64,000 nucleotides of DNA from Pseudomonas sp. 7SR1 (GTDB lineage: Bacteria; Pseudomonadota; Gammaproteobacteria; Pseudomonadales; Pseudomonadaceae), in contig NZ_LT707064.1 in assembly GCF_900156465.1 (NCBI RefSeq), positions 1,648,001-1,712,000 of the forward strand. Direction: 5' to 3'. The notes beneath the pieces are model-generated. The model ran no database searches. It had not been told where the DNA came from and worked only from the letters and a program-made list of their open reading frames with translations. The translations under genes were made by a program, and so were the position numbers. Positions 19,001 through 27,400 of this stretch are shown in pieces; position 1 is the stretch's first letter; each line of letters opens with the position of its first letter.

Positions 19001-20625
19001 GCCGGCTCGGGCTCCATCAGGGCGCATACATAGCGATAGCCCCGTTCATCGATGTAGCAGGCTCCGCGAATCTTGCTTTCGAGCGCCAGCATGGGTAGCT
19101 GGACGCGCAGCTGGGAGGTATACAGATTCTGGCGACGGCTTGACTCCTGCGGGTCGTCCAGCAGCTTGCGCTTGACCAATTCGGGGTAGACACGACCGAT
19201 ATCGATCTTGCCGATGACCTTTTCCAGGTAGTCGATCGTCATCCAGCCAGGCAGGGCGGTACCGTCGATCGATCGAACCGTTCTATCTCCCGGAGGCAGC
19301 GCGATGAGGTTTTGCAAGGCCAGTTCAACCAGGCTGAACCGAGCGGTTTCGAATTTCCCCGGCACGATGAAGGTACCCCAGGCAACCAGGCTGCGGATCT
19401 GGACCTGGATTTTCTCCAGGTCGAGGCTCTCGGCATCGGCGTGTTCCGATTGCATCTGTTGCTTCAGGGCCGCCAACGTGTAGCGCTTGATAGATGGGAT
19501 CTCGTCCAGGTAAGTCTTGCCGGCATGAGAACTGCTCAGCGCCGAGAGGCTTTTCATGTGTTGGGCAAACAGCATCTGGTCCGATACCGATGCTGTCTTC
19601 AACCAGTCAGGTATCTGCTTCTGGAACCAGTCTTCGGTCGGGTCGTTATCCGTGTCCAGCTCATCGGAAGCGTTCTGCTCGTTCTCGCTGGGTATGAACC
19701 TCTGCATGAAGCCCGGGGAGCCGATGATCTCCACTTGCATGGCAATCAACCCGCAAGCCTTGTGATCGAAGATATTGCCGCTGGGTTCGTAGAGCCGCCA
19801 CTGGATCTTCTTGCGTACCCCGGTCCCCAGGTGAGTGGGCAGGGATTGGCCGAGGGCGTGTTGGGAGTCGAACTTCTCGTAGCCGTTGCGCAGCGAGTAG
19901 GTGAGGATGACTTCCTGGCCGTCGATTTTGCCGATCAGCACCACGACCGAGTTCTCGTTGACGCGGGACACCTTGTCGCCGTTGACTTCATCGATATCGA
20001 TCAGATACGCATGGGTGTCGAAGCGGTCATGCTCCTTGCGATCCTGCAGATCGGGATAAAGGTACAGCAGTCTGGCCATGGTGCATTCGGTCGCGGTCCA
20101 GCCCTTGACCTGCCTGACGTCCCAGAGCTTGCGCAGCGTGCGGGACAGCTCATGCCAGCGCGGACCGGAGGCGCCGAGGGAGGCGTTCCAGTACAGCAGT
20201 TGCTGCTCCTGGCTGGCGGACAGCATGGTCGGCACCAGCTCGTTGATCATGTTGCCGATCTGCCCGATGCGCACCGGAAGATGCACCTCGGGCGTGGTCA
20301 GCGGCAGTTGGGTCAGATAGTGCAGGCCGTCCACCAGCAAGGTGGAATCGCTCTCGCCCACCCGCTCGGCCACCATGCTGCTCAAGGTTTCGTAGCGTGT
20401 GGGGCGCTCGACGATTTCGCCATCGACAATGTCCCAGTCCGGCTCCCCGACGACGGTGTTGTGCGGGTCGAGGTCCAGCGCCGGATAGAGTCGCTTGAGG
20501 GCTGTGCGCAAGAGTACGGCGGCCACTTCCGGTGAGGTCGGACCGGCCAGCAATTGATTGAGTACAGCATCCCTGAGGCTGGCTTCGGGCGTGGATTGCC
20601 CGGTGGTTCTTAAGGTTCTTGCCAT
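16012..20625 (-). CDS. Giant toxin-like protein (DUF6543/dermonecrotic-like), paralogue A
   Basis: A protein of 1537 residues, clearly paralogous with the one at 24412-27837. Shared landmarks: MFVIGPxxxxxGPxxLYRP, AIKQxxxLxxSVLA, IGxxYPELxxRKLLxDP, a W-[YF]-A-Q-V...ARxGPxL...GRW block and a C-terminal LWFAxFHY with LKTxEQ. Two hydrophobic stretches, about residues 705-730 (FNLALPYLGSAVGTAAWFW) and 757-775 (LLLNMAMAITAFAIA), could be membrane-inserting helices as in large translocating toxins. Residues about 900-1300 are mostly charged helix and absent from the shorter paralogue. ATG 20625 has GGGAG six bases upstream; there is no signal peptide. No catalytic motif is recognisable. A 16-bp inverted repeat lies just upstream. 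Toxin status is by family resemblance only. Confidence 0.72.
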   Translation of the reverse strand: MARTLRTTGQSTPEASLRDAVLNQLLAGPTSPEVAAVLLRTALKRLYPALDLDPHNTVVGEPDWDIVDGEIVERPTRYETLSSMVAERVGESDSTLLVDGLHYLTQLPLTTPEVHLPVRIGQIGNMINELVPTMLSASQEQQLLYWNASLGASGPRWHELSRTLRKLWDVRQVKGWTATECTMARLLYLYPDLQDRKEHDRFDTHAYLIDIDEVNGDKVSRVNENSVVVLIGKIDGQEVILTYSLRNGYEKFDSQHALGQSLPTHLGTGVRKKIQWRLYEPSGNIFDHKACGLIAMQVEIIGSPGFMQRFIPSENEQNASDELDTDNDPTEDWFQKQIPDWLKTASVSDQMLFAQHMKSLSALSSSHAGKTYLDEIPSIKRYTLAALKQQMQSEHADAESLDLEKIQVQIRSLVAWGTFIVPGKFETARFSLVELALQNLIALPPGDRTVRSIDGTALPGWMTIDYLEKVIGKIDIGRVYPELVKRKLLDDPQESSRRQNLYTSQLRVQLPMLALESKIRGACYIDERGYRYVCALMEPEPADRKIDGQAIVIRKLAFVSEQRHSKDVVTNMFVIGPQNPDAGPCLLYRPLLEPQLCQYPSFSNLIYAIKQTPSLRQSVLAWLPDGVRENYSRYVFSGPLPSPWTIIDFVTDPFSAWANSAPISLSEETLGADFLPQLFKANADALVELADRQSISNSEHRWQTFKQAGWLIFNLALPYLGSAVGTAAWFWQILDDVESLTQNDETFNSQATWEAFVDLLLNMAMAITAFAIARAREGKRSRRSTAPEVVVELEDLKKTELVIEKRPPLKGTELLPEHYAVIHSSGALISKSGQGVKLLETFRIDKPDRLEQPETQGAFKGLYPKGDDWYAQVAHTWFKVAVEGEQAFIVDEANPARIGPALMGDAHGRWHVDTRLRLRGIGSKDARQAVVAEAKRLSTQLLAELNRIENSKPQNQKLLTMNAEEMNKASGAAKETKRDVYLSTLKTQRESYDEALRILTEWPVFQSRPDAPQARLGYLNAQINFTFEEIDALNERFTPALRKAMDMTTSGVEILEQEHIDAADTMIRVGDDMIERLDYMETRFARLKKLGREGFEFLRQHRAKMPAYRSDAIRLIQLDMYRHLCLSLESVGTMPEGWADLNQVVDNVTVAFQSLHDAIEERSVIRLDEQIDAFGSLTEQFSAIEEHLEYIASEYKDSVRLVELSRLVKQVGLLKKRTLRHLAQALDERSNQRTTGAPYEARPRPRKRFIRARFWGLVSGEPRLTKLKEETDWVDVKHPFSDKIIATFHRKDNGEWVPHINADSPPAAMPSVVPPLKTSVTKGKALINGLTAFKTEVAENLQEPERSPAGLAVILNAHASRMEKVGAAITKALDSTSNETVDIPADERRIAESTRAELKKAAKALYDDGFEAVLKVIKQRPPTMSSVTWLKSRNQISISKQKSRQRIKGPFYGYLDRYEIKDLKENKTLWFADFHYSTDWVPAHAFLSARLKTPEQVNLGKAADSTNELNQRQLIDHYRSEIAVDQAIAVFFPKRPS

Positions 20626-20648
20626 TTGAGTCTCCCTGTCTCGCGGTA

Positions 20649-20687
20649 CATGCAATCCTCGAAGCCAGATGCTTCGGGGATTGCATG
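20649..20687. promoter_or_regulatory. 16-bp inverted repeat upstream of giant paralogue A
   Basis: CATGCAATCCTCGAAG (20649-20664) and CTTCGGGGATTGCATG (20672-20687) match with a single mismatch around a seven-base spacer. It lies 24 bases before the start codon and downstream of the polyamine-binding-protein gene. It could be a terminator stem lacking a U tract, or an operator for the giant gene. Confidence 0.5.
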
Positions 20688-20748
20688 CTAGGAGCGGGCA
20701 GGACAGGGAGGGTGGTAACTATGTATATGCCGGATACAAGGTGCCGGG

Positions 20749-21849
20749 CTATTGGCCGGACTTGATCCGTGTCCAGGTTCGCGTCCGTGCTCGCTCGGCA
20801 TCCCTGGGCAAGGGTTGCAGGGTGTAGAGCGTAGCCATCGCCGTCTCGGTCGGGTACAGGTTGGGGTTGCTGCGGATCGCGGGATCGACCTTGTCCGTGG
20901 CGTCCTTGTTCGGGTTCGGATACCCGACGAAATCGCTGATCGGGGCGATCACCTGGGGTTGCAGCAAGTAGTTGATGAAGGTGTAGGCGTCGCCCGGGTT
21001 CTTGGCGTCCTTGGGAATGGCGAGCATGTCGAACCAGATCGGCGCGCCTTCCTTGGGCAGGCGCATGTCCACCGTCACACCATTCTTGGCTTCCTTGGCC
21101 CGGTTGGCCGCCTGGGAGAAGCTGCCGGAATAGCCCACCGCCACGCAGATATCGCCGTTGGCGATGTCTGCCATGTACTTGGACGAGTGGAAATAGGTGA
21201 TGTAGGGGCGGATCTTCAGCATCAGCGATTCGGCCTTGGCATAGTCCGCCGGCTTCTTGCTGTTGGGGTCCAGGCCCAGGTGCTGCAGGGCCAGGGGCAG
21301 GATCTCCGACGGCGAATCCAGCAGCGCCACGCCGCACTGCTTGAGCTTGCTGATGTTCTCTTCCTTGAAGATCAGGTCCCAGCTGTCCACCGGCGCATTG
21401 TCGCCCAGGGCGGCCTTGACCTTGTCCGGGTTGAAGCCGATCAGGATGGTGCCGTACATGTAGGGCACGGCGAATTTGTTGCCCGGGTCGTTGGCTTCGA
21501 TCAACTTCATCAGCTTGGGATCGAGGTGGTTCCAGTTGGGCAGTTTGCTGCGGTCCAGGGGTTGGAAGACGCCGGCTTCGATCTGCTTGGCCAGGAACAC
21601 ATTGGACGGCACCACCACGTCGTAGCCGGAATTGCCGGTGAGCAACTTGGCTTCCAGGGCTTCGTTGGTATCGAAGATGTCGTAGACCAGCTTGATCTGG
21701 CTGTTCTGCGCCTTGAAGTCGTCCAGGGCCTTGGGCGTGATGTAATCGAACCAGTTATAGACCCGCAGGGTTCGTTCCTCGGCCTGGGCCGTTGTGCAAA
21801 GCAGCGCGGCGCACAGGGCCGGGGCCATTAGACGCTTGAGTCTTTTCAT
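20749..21849 (-). CDS. Polyamine ABC transporter periplasmic binding protein (PotF/SpuD family)
   Basis: Periplasmic binding protein of 366 residues for polyamines. A signal peptide (KRLKRLMAPALCAALLC...AQA) precedes the typical LRVYNWFDYITPKALDDF mature start. Further family marks are YDVVVPSNVFLAKQI, VPYMYGTILIGFNPDKV, an aromatic-rich core with YSGSFSQA, and AYTFINYLLQPQV. ATG 21849 is preferred because GAGGAA sits seven bases upstream; an earlier ATG at 21864 overlaps the stop of the amidohydrolase gene. It is cotranscribed with the acetylpolyamine amidohydrolase, but no permease or ATPase gene is adjacent, so it may feed a remote Pot transporter. Ligand (putrescine, spermidine or acetylated forms) is inferred from context. 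Confidence 0.9.
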   Translation of the reverse strand: MKRLKRLMAPALCAALLCTTAQAEERTLRVYNWFDYITPKALDDFKAQNSQIKLVYDIFDTNEALEAKLLTGNSGYDVVVPSNVFLAKQIEAGVFQPLDRSKLPNWNHLDPKLMKLIEANDPGNKFAVPYMYGTILIGFNPDKVKAALGDNAPVDSWDLIFKEENISKLKQCGVALLDSPSEILPLALQHLGLDPNSKKPADYAKAESLMLKIRPYITYFHSSKYMADIANGDICVAVGYSGSFSQAANRAKEAKNGVTVDMRLPKEGAPIWFDMLAIPKDAKNPGDAYTFINYLLQPQVIAPISDFVGYPNPNKDATDKVDPAIRSNPNLYPTETAMATLYTLQPLPRDAERARTRTWTRIKSGQ

Positions 21850-21860
21850 GCTTGTGTTCC

Positions 21861-22892
21861 TCATTGGGCGCTTTGGAAACCTTCGAGTACGTTCACGGCA
21901 TTGATGCCGATCTCAGCCACCGCATAGCCGCCTTCCATCACGAACAGGGTCGGCTTGCCTAGCGCGGCGATACGTTTGCCCATCGCCAGGTAATCCGGGC
22001 TGTCGAGCTTGAACTGGGAAATCGGGTCGTCCTTGAAAGTGTCCACGCCCAGGGACACGACGATGACATCCGCGTCGTAGCGCCGGGTTTCGTCGCACGC
22101 CTGCTCCAGGGCCGTGCTCCAGGTGTCCCAGCCCGAACCGGCTGGTAGAGGGTAGTTGAAATTGAAACCTTCCCCGGCGCCTTCGCCGCGTTCATCCGCG
22201 TATCCCAGGAAGAACGGAAACTCGGCCTCCGGGTGGCCGTGGATCGAGGCGAACAACACGTCGCTGCGCTCATAGAAAATCGACTGGGTGCCATTACCGT
22301 GGTGGTAATCCACATCGAGGATCGCAACCTTCTCGTGACCTTGGTCGAGGAACGCCTGGGCGGCGATGGCGGCGTTGTTGAGGTAGCAATAGCCGCCCAT
22401 CAAATCGCTGGCGGCGTGGTGCCCCGGCGGGCGGCACAGAGCAAAGGCACTGCGGGCGCCGCGCTGGATTTCAGCCTGGGCGGTGAGGGCCACCTGGGCG
22501 GCGCTGTAGGCCGCTTGCCAGGTGCCGGCGGTGATCGGCGCACCGCCGTCGAAGCTGTAATAGCCCAGCTGGCCATGCAGGCTGCGGGGGATGACAGTGC
22601 GCAGGGTCCGGGCCGGCCAGGTGTAGGGCAGCAAATCGCCTTCGCGGTTGTACTCGACCCAGCGATCCCAGGCCCCGCGGAAAAACTCCAGGTAGGCCGC
22701 GGTGTGGATGCGCTGGATCGGTGCGAGGCCAAAATCCGTTGGCGCCTCCACCGGGCCCAATGCCCGGGCCTTGACCCGTTCCAGCACATGATCGGCCCGG
22801 GAGGGCATTTCGAAGCAAGGCATCAGTTGCCCGTCCATCAACTCGCAGCGGCCATGGTGCAAGTGGTGATCATCCGAGTAGATCGTCAGCAT
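21861..22892 (-). CDS. Acetylpolyamine amidohydrolase (histone-deacetylase fold)
   Basis: Zinc amidohydrolase of the HDAC/AcuC/AphA superfamily, 343 residues. Members next to polyamine transport genes remove acetyl groups from acetylputrescine or acetylcadaverine. Catalytic landmarks are present: the His pair in CRPPGHHAASDLMGG, zinc ligands in ILDVDYHHGNGTQ (Asp and His), a further Asp in SLGVDTFKDDP, and the glycine-rich MEGGYAVAEIG. The start is ATG 22892 with GGAGAA upstream. The first gene of a two-gene unit; its stop nearly touches the polyamine-binding-protein gene. A likely role is release of free polyamine or diamine for catabolism. The AraC-type gene upstream may regulate it. Confidence 0.9.
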   Translation of the reverse strand: MLTIYSDDHHLHHGRCELMDGQLMPCFEMPSRADHVLERVKARALGPVEAPTDFGLAPIQRIHTAAYLEFFRGAWDRWVEYNREGDLLPYTWPARTLRTVIPRSLHGQLGYYSFDGGAPITAGTWQAAYSAAQVALTAQAEIQRGARSAFALCRPPGHHAASDLMGGYCYLNNAAIAAQAFLDQGHEKVAILDVDYHHGNGTQSIFYERSDVLFASIHGHPEAEFPFFLGYADERGEGAGEGFNFNYPLPAGSGWDTWSTALEQACDETRRYDADVIVVSLGVDTFKDDPISQFKLDSPDYLAMGKRIAALGKPTLFVMEGGYAVAEIGINAVNVLEGFQSAQ

Positions 22893-23242
22893 TTGTTGTT
22901 CTCCGCAAAGGGCTGATCGGTTGACCACAGTCTTGCGGCGGGCGGCGTTTCAGAGAACGGCAGGAGAGGCCAAAAGGGGATCGAAATGGCCAAAAGGTTT
23001 GACCGTAAATCGCCCCTTGATGGCGCAGTTGTGCGCGGGGTTGGGGCATGAGTGATGCTCCGATGGTTGTCCGCAACGTGGCGAGGGACCTTGCTCCCGC
23101 TCTGCGGCGCAGCCGTCGTAAATCGGCCGGTGCGGTATCTGCGCACAAATGCGTCAGTCTGTTTTGGGGTGACTGCGTACCCAACGGGGATAAGTCCCCT
23201 CGCCACAGGGGGGATGTTGTACATGAAAGCGATGTAGGGGGA
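22893..23242. repeat. Intergenic region with a REP-like inverted pair
   Basis: This 350-base gap contains GTGGCGAGGGACCTTGCTCC (from 23078) and an inverted GGGGATAAGTCCCCTCGCCA (from 23186). These belong to a Pseudomonas REP type distinct from the GAGCGGGC type. No convincing gene is present; short open frames here are overlapped by the repeats. Confidence 0.75.
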
Positions 23243-24235
23243 TCAGGGCCTGAACTGACTCGGCGCCACGCCGCTCCAGCGCACGAAGGCGTGACGGAAG
23301 CTGGCTGTTTCGCTGAAGCCCAGTCGTTCGGCGATACGGTAGATGGGCAAGCGATCCTCGCAAAGCATCTGCTTGGCCCGTTCGAAGCGCAGGTCGTCCA
23401 GCAGTTCCTGGTAGCTGCAGCCGCAGTCCTTGAGGTGCCGGCGCAGGGTGCGTGCCGAGCAGTTCATCTGTTCGGCCAGGCGTTCCAGGCCTGGGGCGGC
23501 GTCCAGCTGGACGGCGAGCAACTGGTGGATCCGCCCCAGCCAGGCCTGGCGTCCGGTGAATTCGGTGTTCTGCTTGCGGCAGCGTTCGACCATGGCGTTG
23601 TGGGTGATGGGGTCGGCCAGGGGCAGGGGGCGGTCCAACCAATGACGGTCGAAGGCAAAGGCGTTGACGGTGGCGTCGAAACGCACCGGGCAGTCGAAGT
23701 AGGCCACGTAGCGTGCCCGGTACTCCGGTGCAGGATGTTCGAAGCGCGCTGCATGCAGCGGCAATGCGCGGCCAAGCAGGTCATTGCAGATGACCTTCAG
23801 CGAGACCATGCAGAATTCGGCATTGAATGCCGCCAGGGCGGGATTCTCCCGGTAATCGCTGGCGCTGAGCCAGATGTGCTCGCCATCGTCCTCCAGGGCC
23901 AGGTCGAACAGTGTTCCCAAAAGAGCCGGATAGCGCAGTGCCAACCGCAAGGCGTCACCTAAGGTGGCACTGGTGAGCAAGGCATAGCCGAGCATGCCGT
24001 AGGACGAAACATGCATGCGCAAGCCCAGGTCCAGGCCGATGTCGCGCTTGAGGGCCACGGCGTTGGCGCAGACCTGCATTTCCTGGTTGGTGGTGATGCG
24101 CGTGTCGGCCCGGTTCAGGTCGGCCGCACTGATGCCGCTGCCGGCCAGCAACGCTTCACTCGGCAGGCCTTCGTGCTTGAAGGCATCAAGCACCAGGGAG
24201 ACGGCGTTGAGAGTAGTGAGGTGGGAATGAAGCAT
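23243..24235 (-). CDS. AraC-family transcription regulator (arabinose-binding-type N-terminal domain)
   Basis: A regulator of 330 residues. Its N-terminal ligand domain is of the Arabinose_bd / OruR type (SYGMLGYALLTSATLGDALRL, YPALLGTLFDLALED). A C-terminal AraC DNA-binding domain with two helix-turn-helix units follows: LERLAEQMNCSARTLRRHL and IYRIAERLGFSETASFRHAF, ending VAPSQFRP, all as in the family. ATG 24235 is the natural start. Genes downstream on the same strand are the acetylpolyamine amidohydrolase and polyamine-binding protein, so control of polyamine use is plausible. Divergent from the third giant gene, with 176 intergenic bases that include a 7-bp hairpin CCAGCCT/AGGCTGG (24244-24262). 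Confidence 0.9.
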   Translation of the reverse strand: MLHSHLTTLNAVSLVLDAFKHEGLPSEALLAGSGISAADLNRADTRITTNQEMQVCANAVALKRDIGLDLGLRMHVSSYGMLGYALLTSATLGDALRLALRYPALLGTLFDLALEDDGEHIWLSASDYRENPALAAFNAEFCMVSLKVICNDLLGRALPLHAARFEHPAPEYRARYVAYFDCPVRFDATVNAFAFDRHWLDRPLPLADPITHNAMVERCRKQNTEFTGRQAWLGRIHQLLAVQLDAAPGLERLAEQMNCSARTLRRHLKDCGCSYQELLDDLRFERAKQMLCEDRLPIYRIAERLGFSETASFRHAFVRWSGVAPSQFRP

Positions 24236-24411
24236 GTTCGTTTCCAGCCTTGGGGAGGCTGGATATCGAGCAAGTTGTATGCCGGGAAAAACGATAACCC
24301 GATACCGCACAACGCCTCAACGGGCTGCTTACGCTCGCAGGTAACGGTCGCGGTTCGCTTCTTTAGGCGCGCTGAAGACTTCCACTCATTGCCTGCCAAT
24401 GGAAAAAAGCC

Positions 24412-27400
24412 ATGTCGACTTCAAGCCCCACTCCTTCGATGACAAGCTCGCCACGCCCCCTGCGAACCGATGATGAGATCACCTCATGGGCCCTGAACGT
24501 GCACCTGCTGTTCGCGTCACGCCCGTCGCTGACGGACGTCGCACGGACGACGCTGCAAGCGCTCCTCGATGAACGTTACCCAACGTTGGCGCCAGCCGCC
24601 GCAACCGCCGTGATCCTTGAACCTCAATGGCGCATGGACGGCGGGCAACCGCACAAGGTCGGGTACAACACCCATGGATTGGCCGACCTGTTGCTCGAGC
24701 GCTGCAGGGGCGTGGGGGCAAGGACGTTCAGCCAGGGCAGCTTTCTTGCGAAATTCCCTGGCGCAGAGACGCCCCAGGGCGAAAAGGTCCCCTTGGATGA
24801 ACTCCAGCAAATGCTCGAAGAAGGGGCCTCCACGCTGCTTGAGGGCTATCAACAGCACCTGGTGGATTTCTGGAGCACGGACGCTCCCAGTGTCTGGCGA
24901 CAACTGTCCGATCTGTTCAAGGCGCAGTTGCAACAGGCCGCTTCGGCGCTCGTAGGCGAGGAACTCGCCACCGTCCAGGCCGTCCTCGACTACCCGGAGC
25001 CGGCTCGGCGACAACGAGCCCTGGGGCAGGGCACCACCCGAGCCTGCGTCACGTTTGTCTACGAGGGCGACAGCAACGTTCCTCATCCGAGGGATGTGCT
25101 GGTGCTGGCCATGTCGCGCCGTCTGGGTGAGCGAGAAATCGCTTTGCTCTACACATTGACTGGCGGGATCGAGGTGTTCGGCTCGGTGGCGGCAATGGAA
25201 GCATCCTGGTTCGGTGCGCGCCGGGCGGACGATTCGAAGCTGAGAAACTACACCCCCGAGCAGGACATCTTCGACGCCTTGACCCTCTGTCTCCTGGAGC
25301 GTCAGTTGCAACTGCTCGCCAGGATCCAACCCTCGGCTTATCCCGACACGGCCAGTCTTGAACGCGAAGTGGCGCTGGTTTCCGGTCCCGGCACGCTGCT
25401 GGGGGCCTTTCGCTCGGGGCATGAGTCCAGGCTGTCGAAACTGCAGCAGGTGCTTCCATCCTGGCTGAGGAATGCACCGTTGGCGGATCGCGGCGCCTAC
25501 GGTCGTTTGTTGTCATCGCTGGCGGCGCAGCATCGAAGGTCCGTGTCATTCATGGCGGGTATTTCGAACATCCTTGAGTTCGCTGACCAGGCCTTGAAGG
25601 AAAAGATGCTGGAGGATGACCCTTCGCGCACGGATATCTCGGTGAACGAAATTGAAGTGACGTTATCCCGGTCGAGCAATTCCCCGTTCGAGATCATCGA
25701 TCCGCCGTTTCCGCCCCCTCGCAGTGCAACTCAAACCCGGACTTTCCCCGAGATGGCGATCCGAAATCTCGAAGCTTTTCCCTGGAGCCCATCGAAGATC
25801 ACTTACCGAGGGGGCGAACCACCCGCCTGGATGACCTATGAATATCTGCGGGACCTGACCTCGCGAGCCGACATCGGCCAGCACTATCCCGAACTGCTGC
25901 AGCGCAAGTTACTGAACGATCCCCTGGATGTGGCCCGCAGGCAGCAACGTTTCGCTGATCGCCTCGCCATCCTGCTGCCATTGCAGGCATTGGAACTGAA
26001 GATCAAAAAGAACCTTACCGATATGGCTTATCGCTTTGTCGTGGCGGTGTTGCGGCCGACCCTGTCGGCCGGTTTCGCTGCCGGGTATGAACCGGTCATC
26101 AGGCCCCTGGCTTTCCTGACCGATGCCCAGGCAACGCCCAATGTGGTCGCCGACATGTTTGTGATCGGCCCCGAGGATGCCAGCCTGGGCCCTCATGTGC
26201 TTTACAGGCCTGCTTCGTCAACGCCCCTGATGGAATTTGCCTCGCGAGCCGCTCTTTTCGATGCCATCAAGCAGGCCGGAGCGTTACAGGACAGCGTACT
26301 TGCCGGGCTTGAACCTTCTGCCCGTCGGGTCTATGCCAACGGTGGTTTCCAGGAGCCGCACATCGGCCGGGTGCTGCTTTCGGATGCCACCGCTCCCCGG
26401 TCTCCGGAACCTGCATTGCTCGGCCGCGAGCCGTTACAAGGCGATATCGTCGGTGCGTTGTACAAAGCCTGTGCCCGGGCCTTGATCGAACAGGCCAAAC
26501 GGGCTTCGGTGTCCGACTCGCAGACGCGCTGGGACAGTTTCATGCAGTTTGGCTGGGTAGCGTTCAACCTGTTGCTGCCGCTGCTGGATGGTCCGGTAAT
26601 GATGATCGGTTTGCTGGCCCAGCTCACGGAGCAGCTTGATGAGTTCATTGACAGCGAGGGGGTGCAAGACAGCGCGGAAGCCTTGGCCGCGGCGTTGATG
26701 GGCCTGGCGTTGGTGCTGGTGCAGGGAGGGGCGCGCCTGGGAGCGATCAGCCGACTGGAGTCGCGGGCAAGGATCGAGCATGAGGCTCCGGTTGCCTTGC
26801 CTGGCAATGCGATCATCAAAGAGCCGGCGTTAGCTGCGTCCGCTAGCCCTTACGGGGCGAAAGCGCGGCTGGTCTATGGCTGGTCGAGCCCTCGTACCCA
26901 TTTTTCCGCCCCTGAGCTGGCCCGCCTCGATACTTTCCAACTGGCGTCTCCTTCTACGTCGCAAGGCCTGGTGGTTTCGGGTGAATACCAGGGGCTCTAT
27001 CAACGGGGCAGCCTGTGGTTTGCCCAGGTCGAAGGCAAATGGTATCGAGTGTCACGCCGGCTTGAGGGGGTGGTGATCATCGACGCCGCCCATCCGGCGC
27101 GGACCGGTCCCTGGCTTGAACATGACGGGCAGGGTCGCTGGCGCCTGGGACTCCGCCCGCGATTGCTCGGTGGTGCGGGTGGACTGAGTATCCGTGCCGC
27201 AAAGAAACTCAAGAGCCTGGAGAAGAAAGGGCGCGATCTGCTGGGCACACTTGATCAACAAATGTCTGACGTCGGTTGGTTGTCCAGAAGTGAGCGTCCG
27301 CCTATCGACGTAGAGGATCTCATCGTAGGCAAGGCAACCGGGTTCGACCGCTGTGCCGAGGAGATCGAGCAGTTGACGCAAGCGCTGGGTGACCAGGTTC

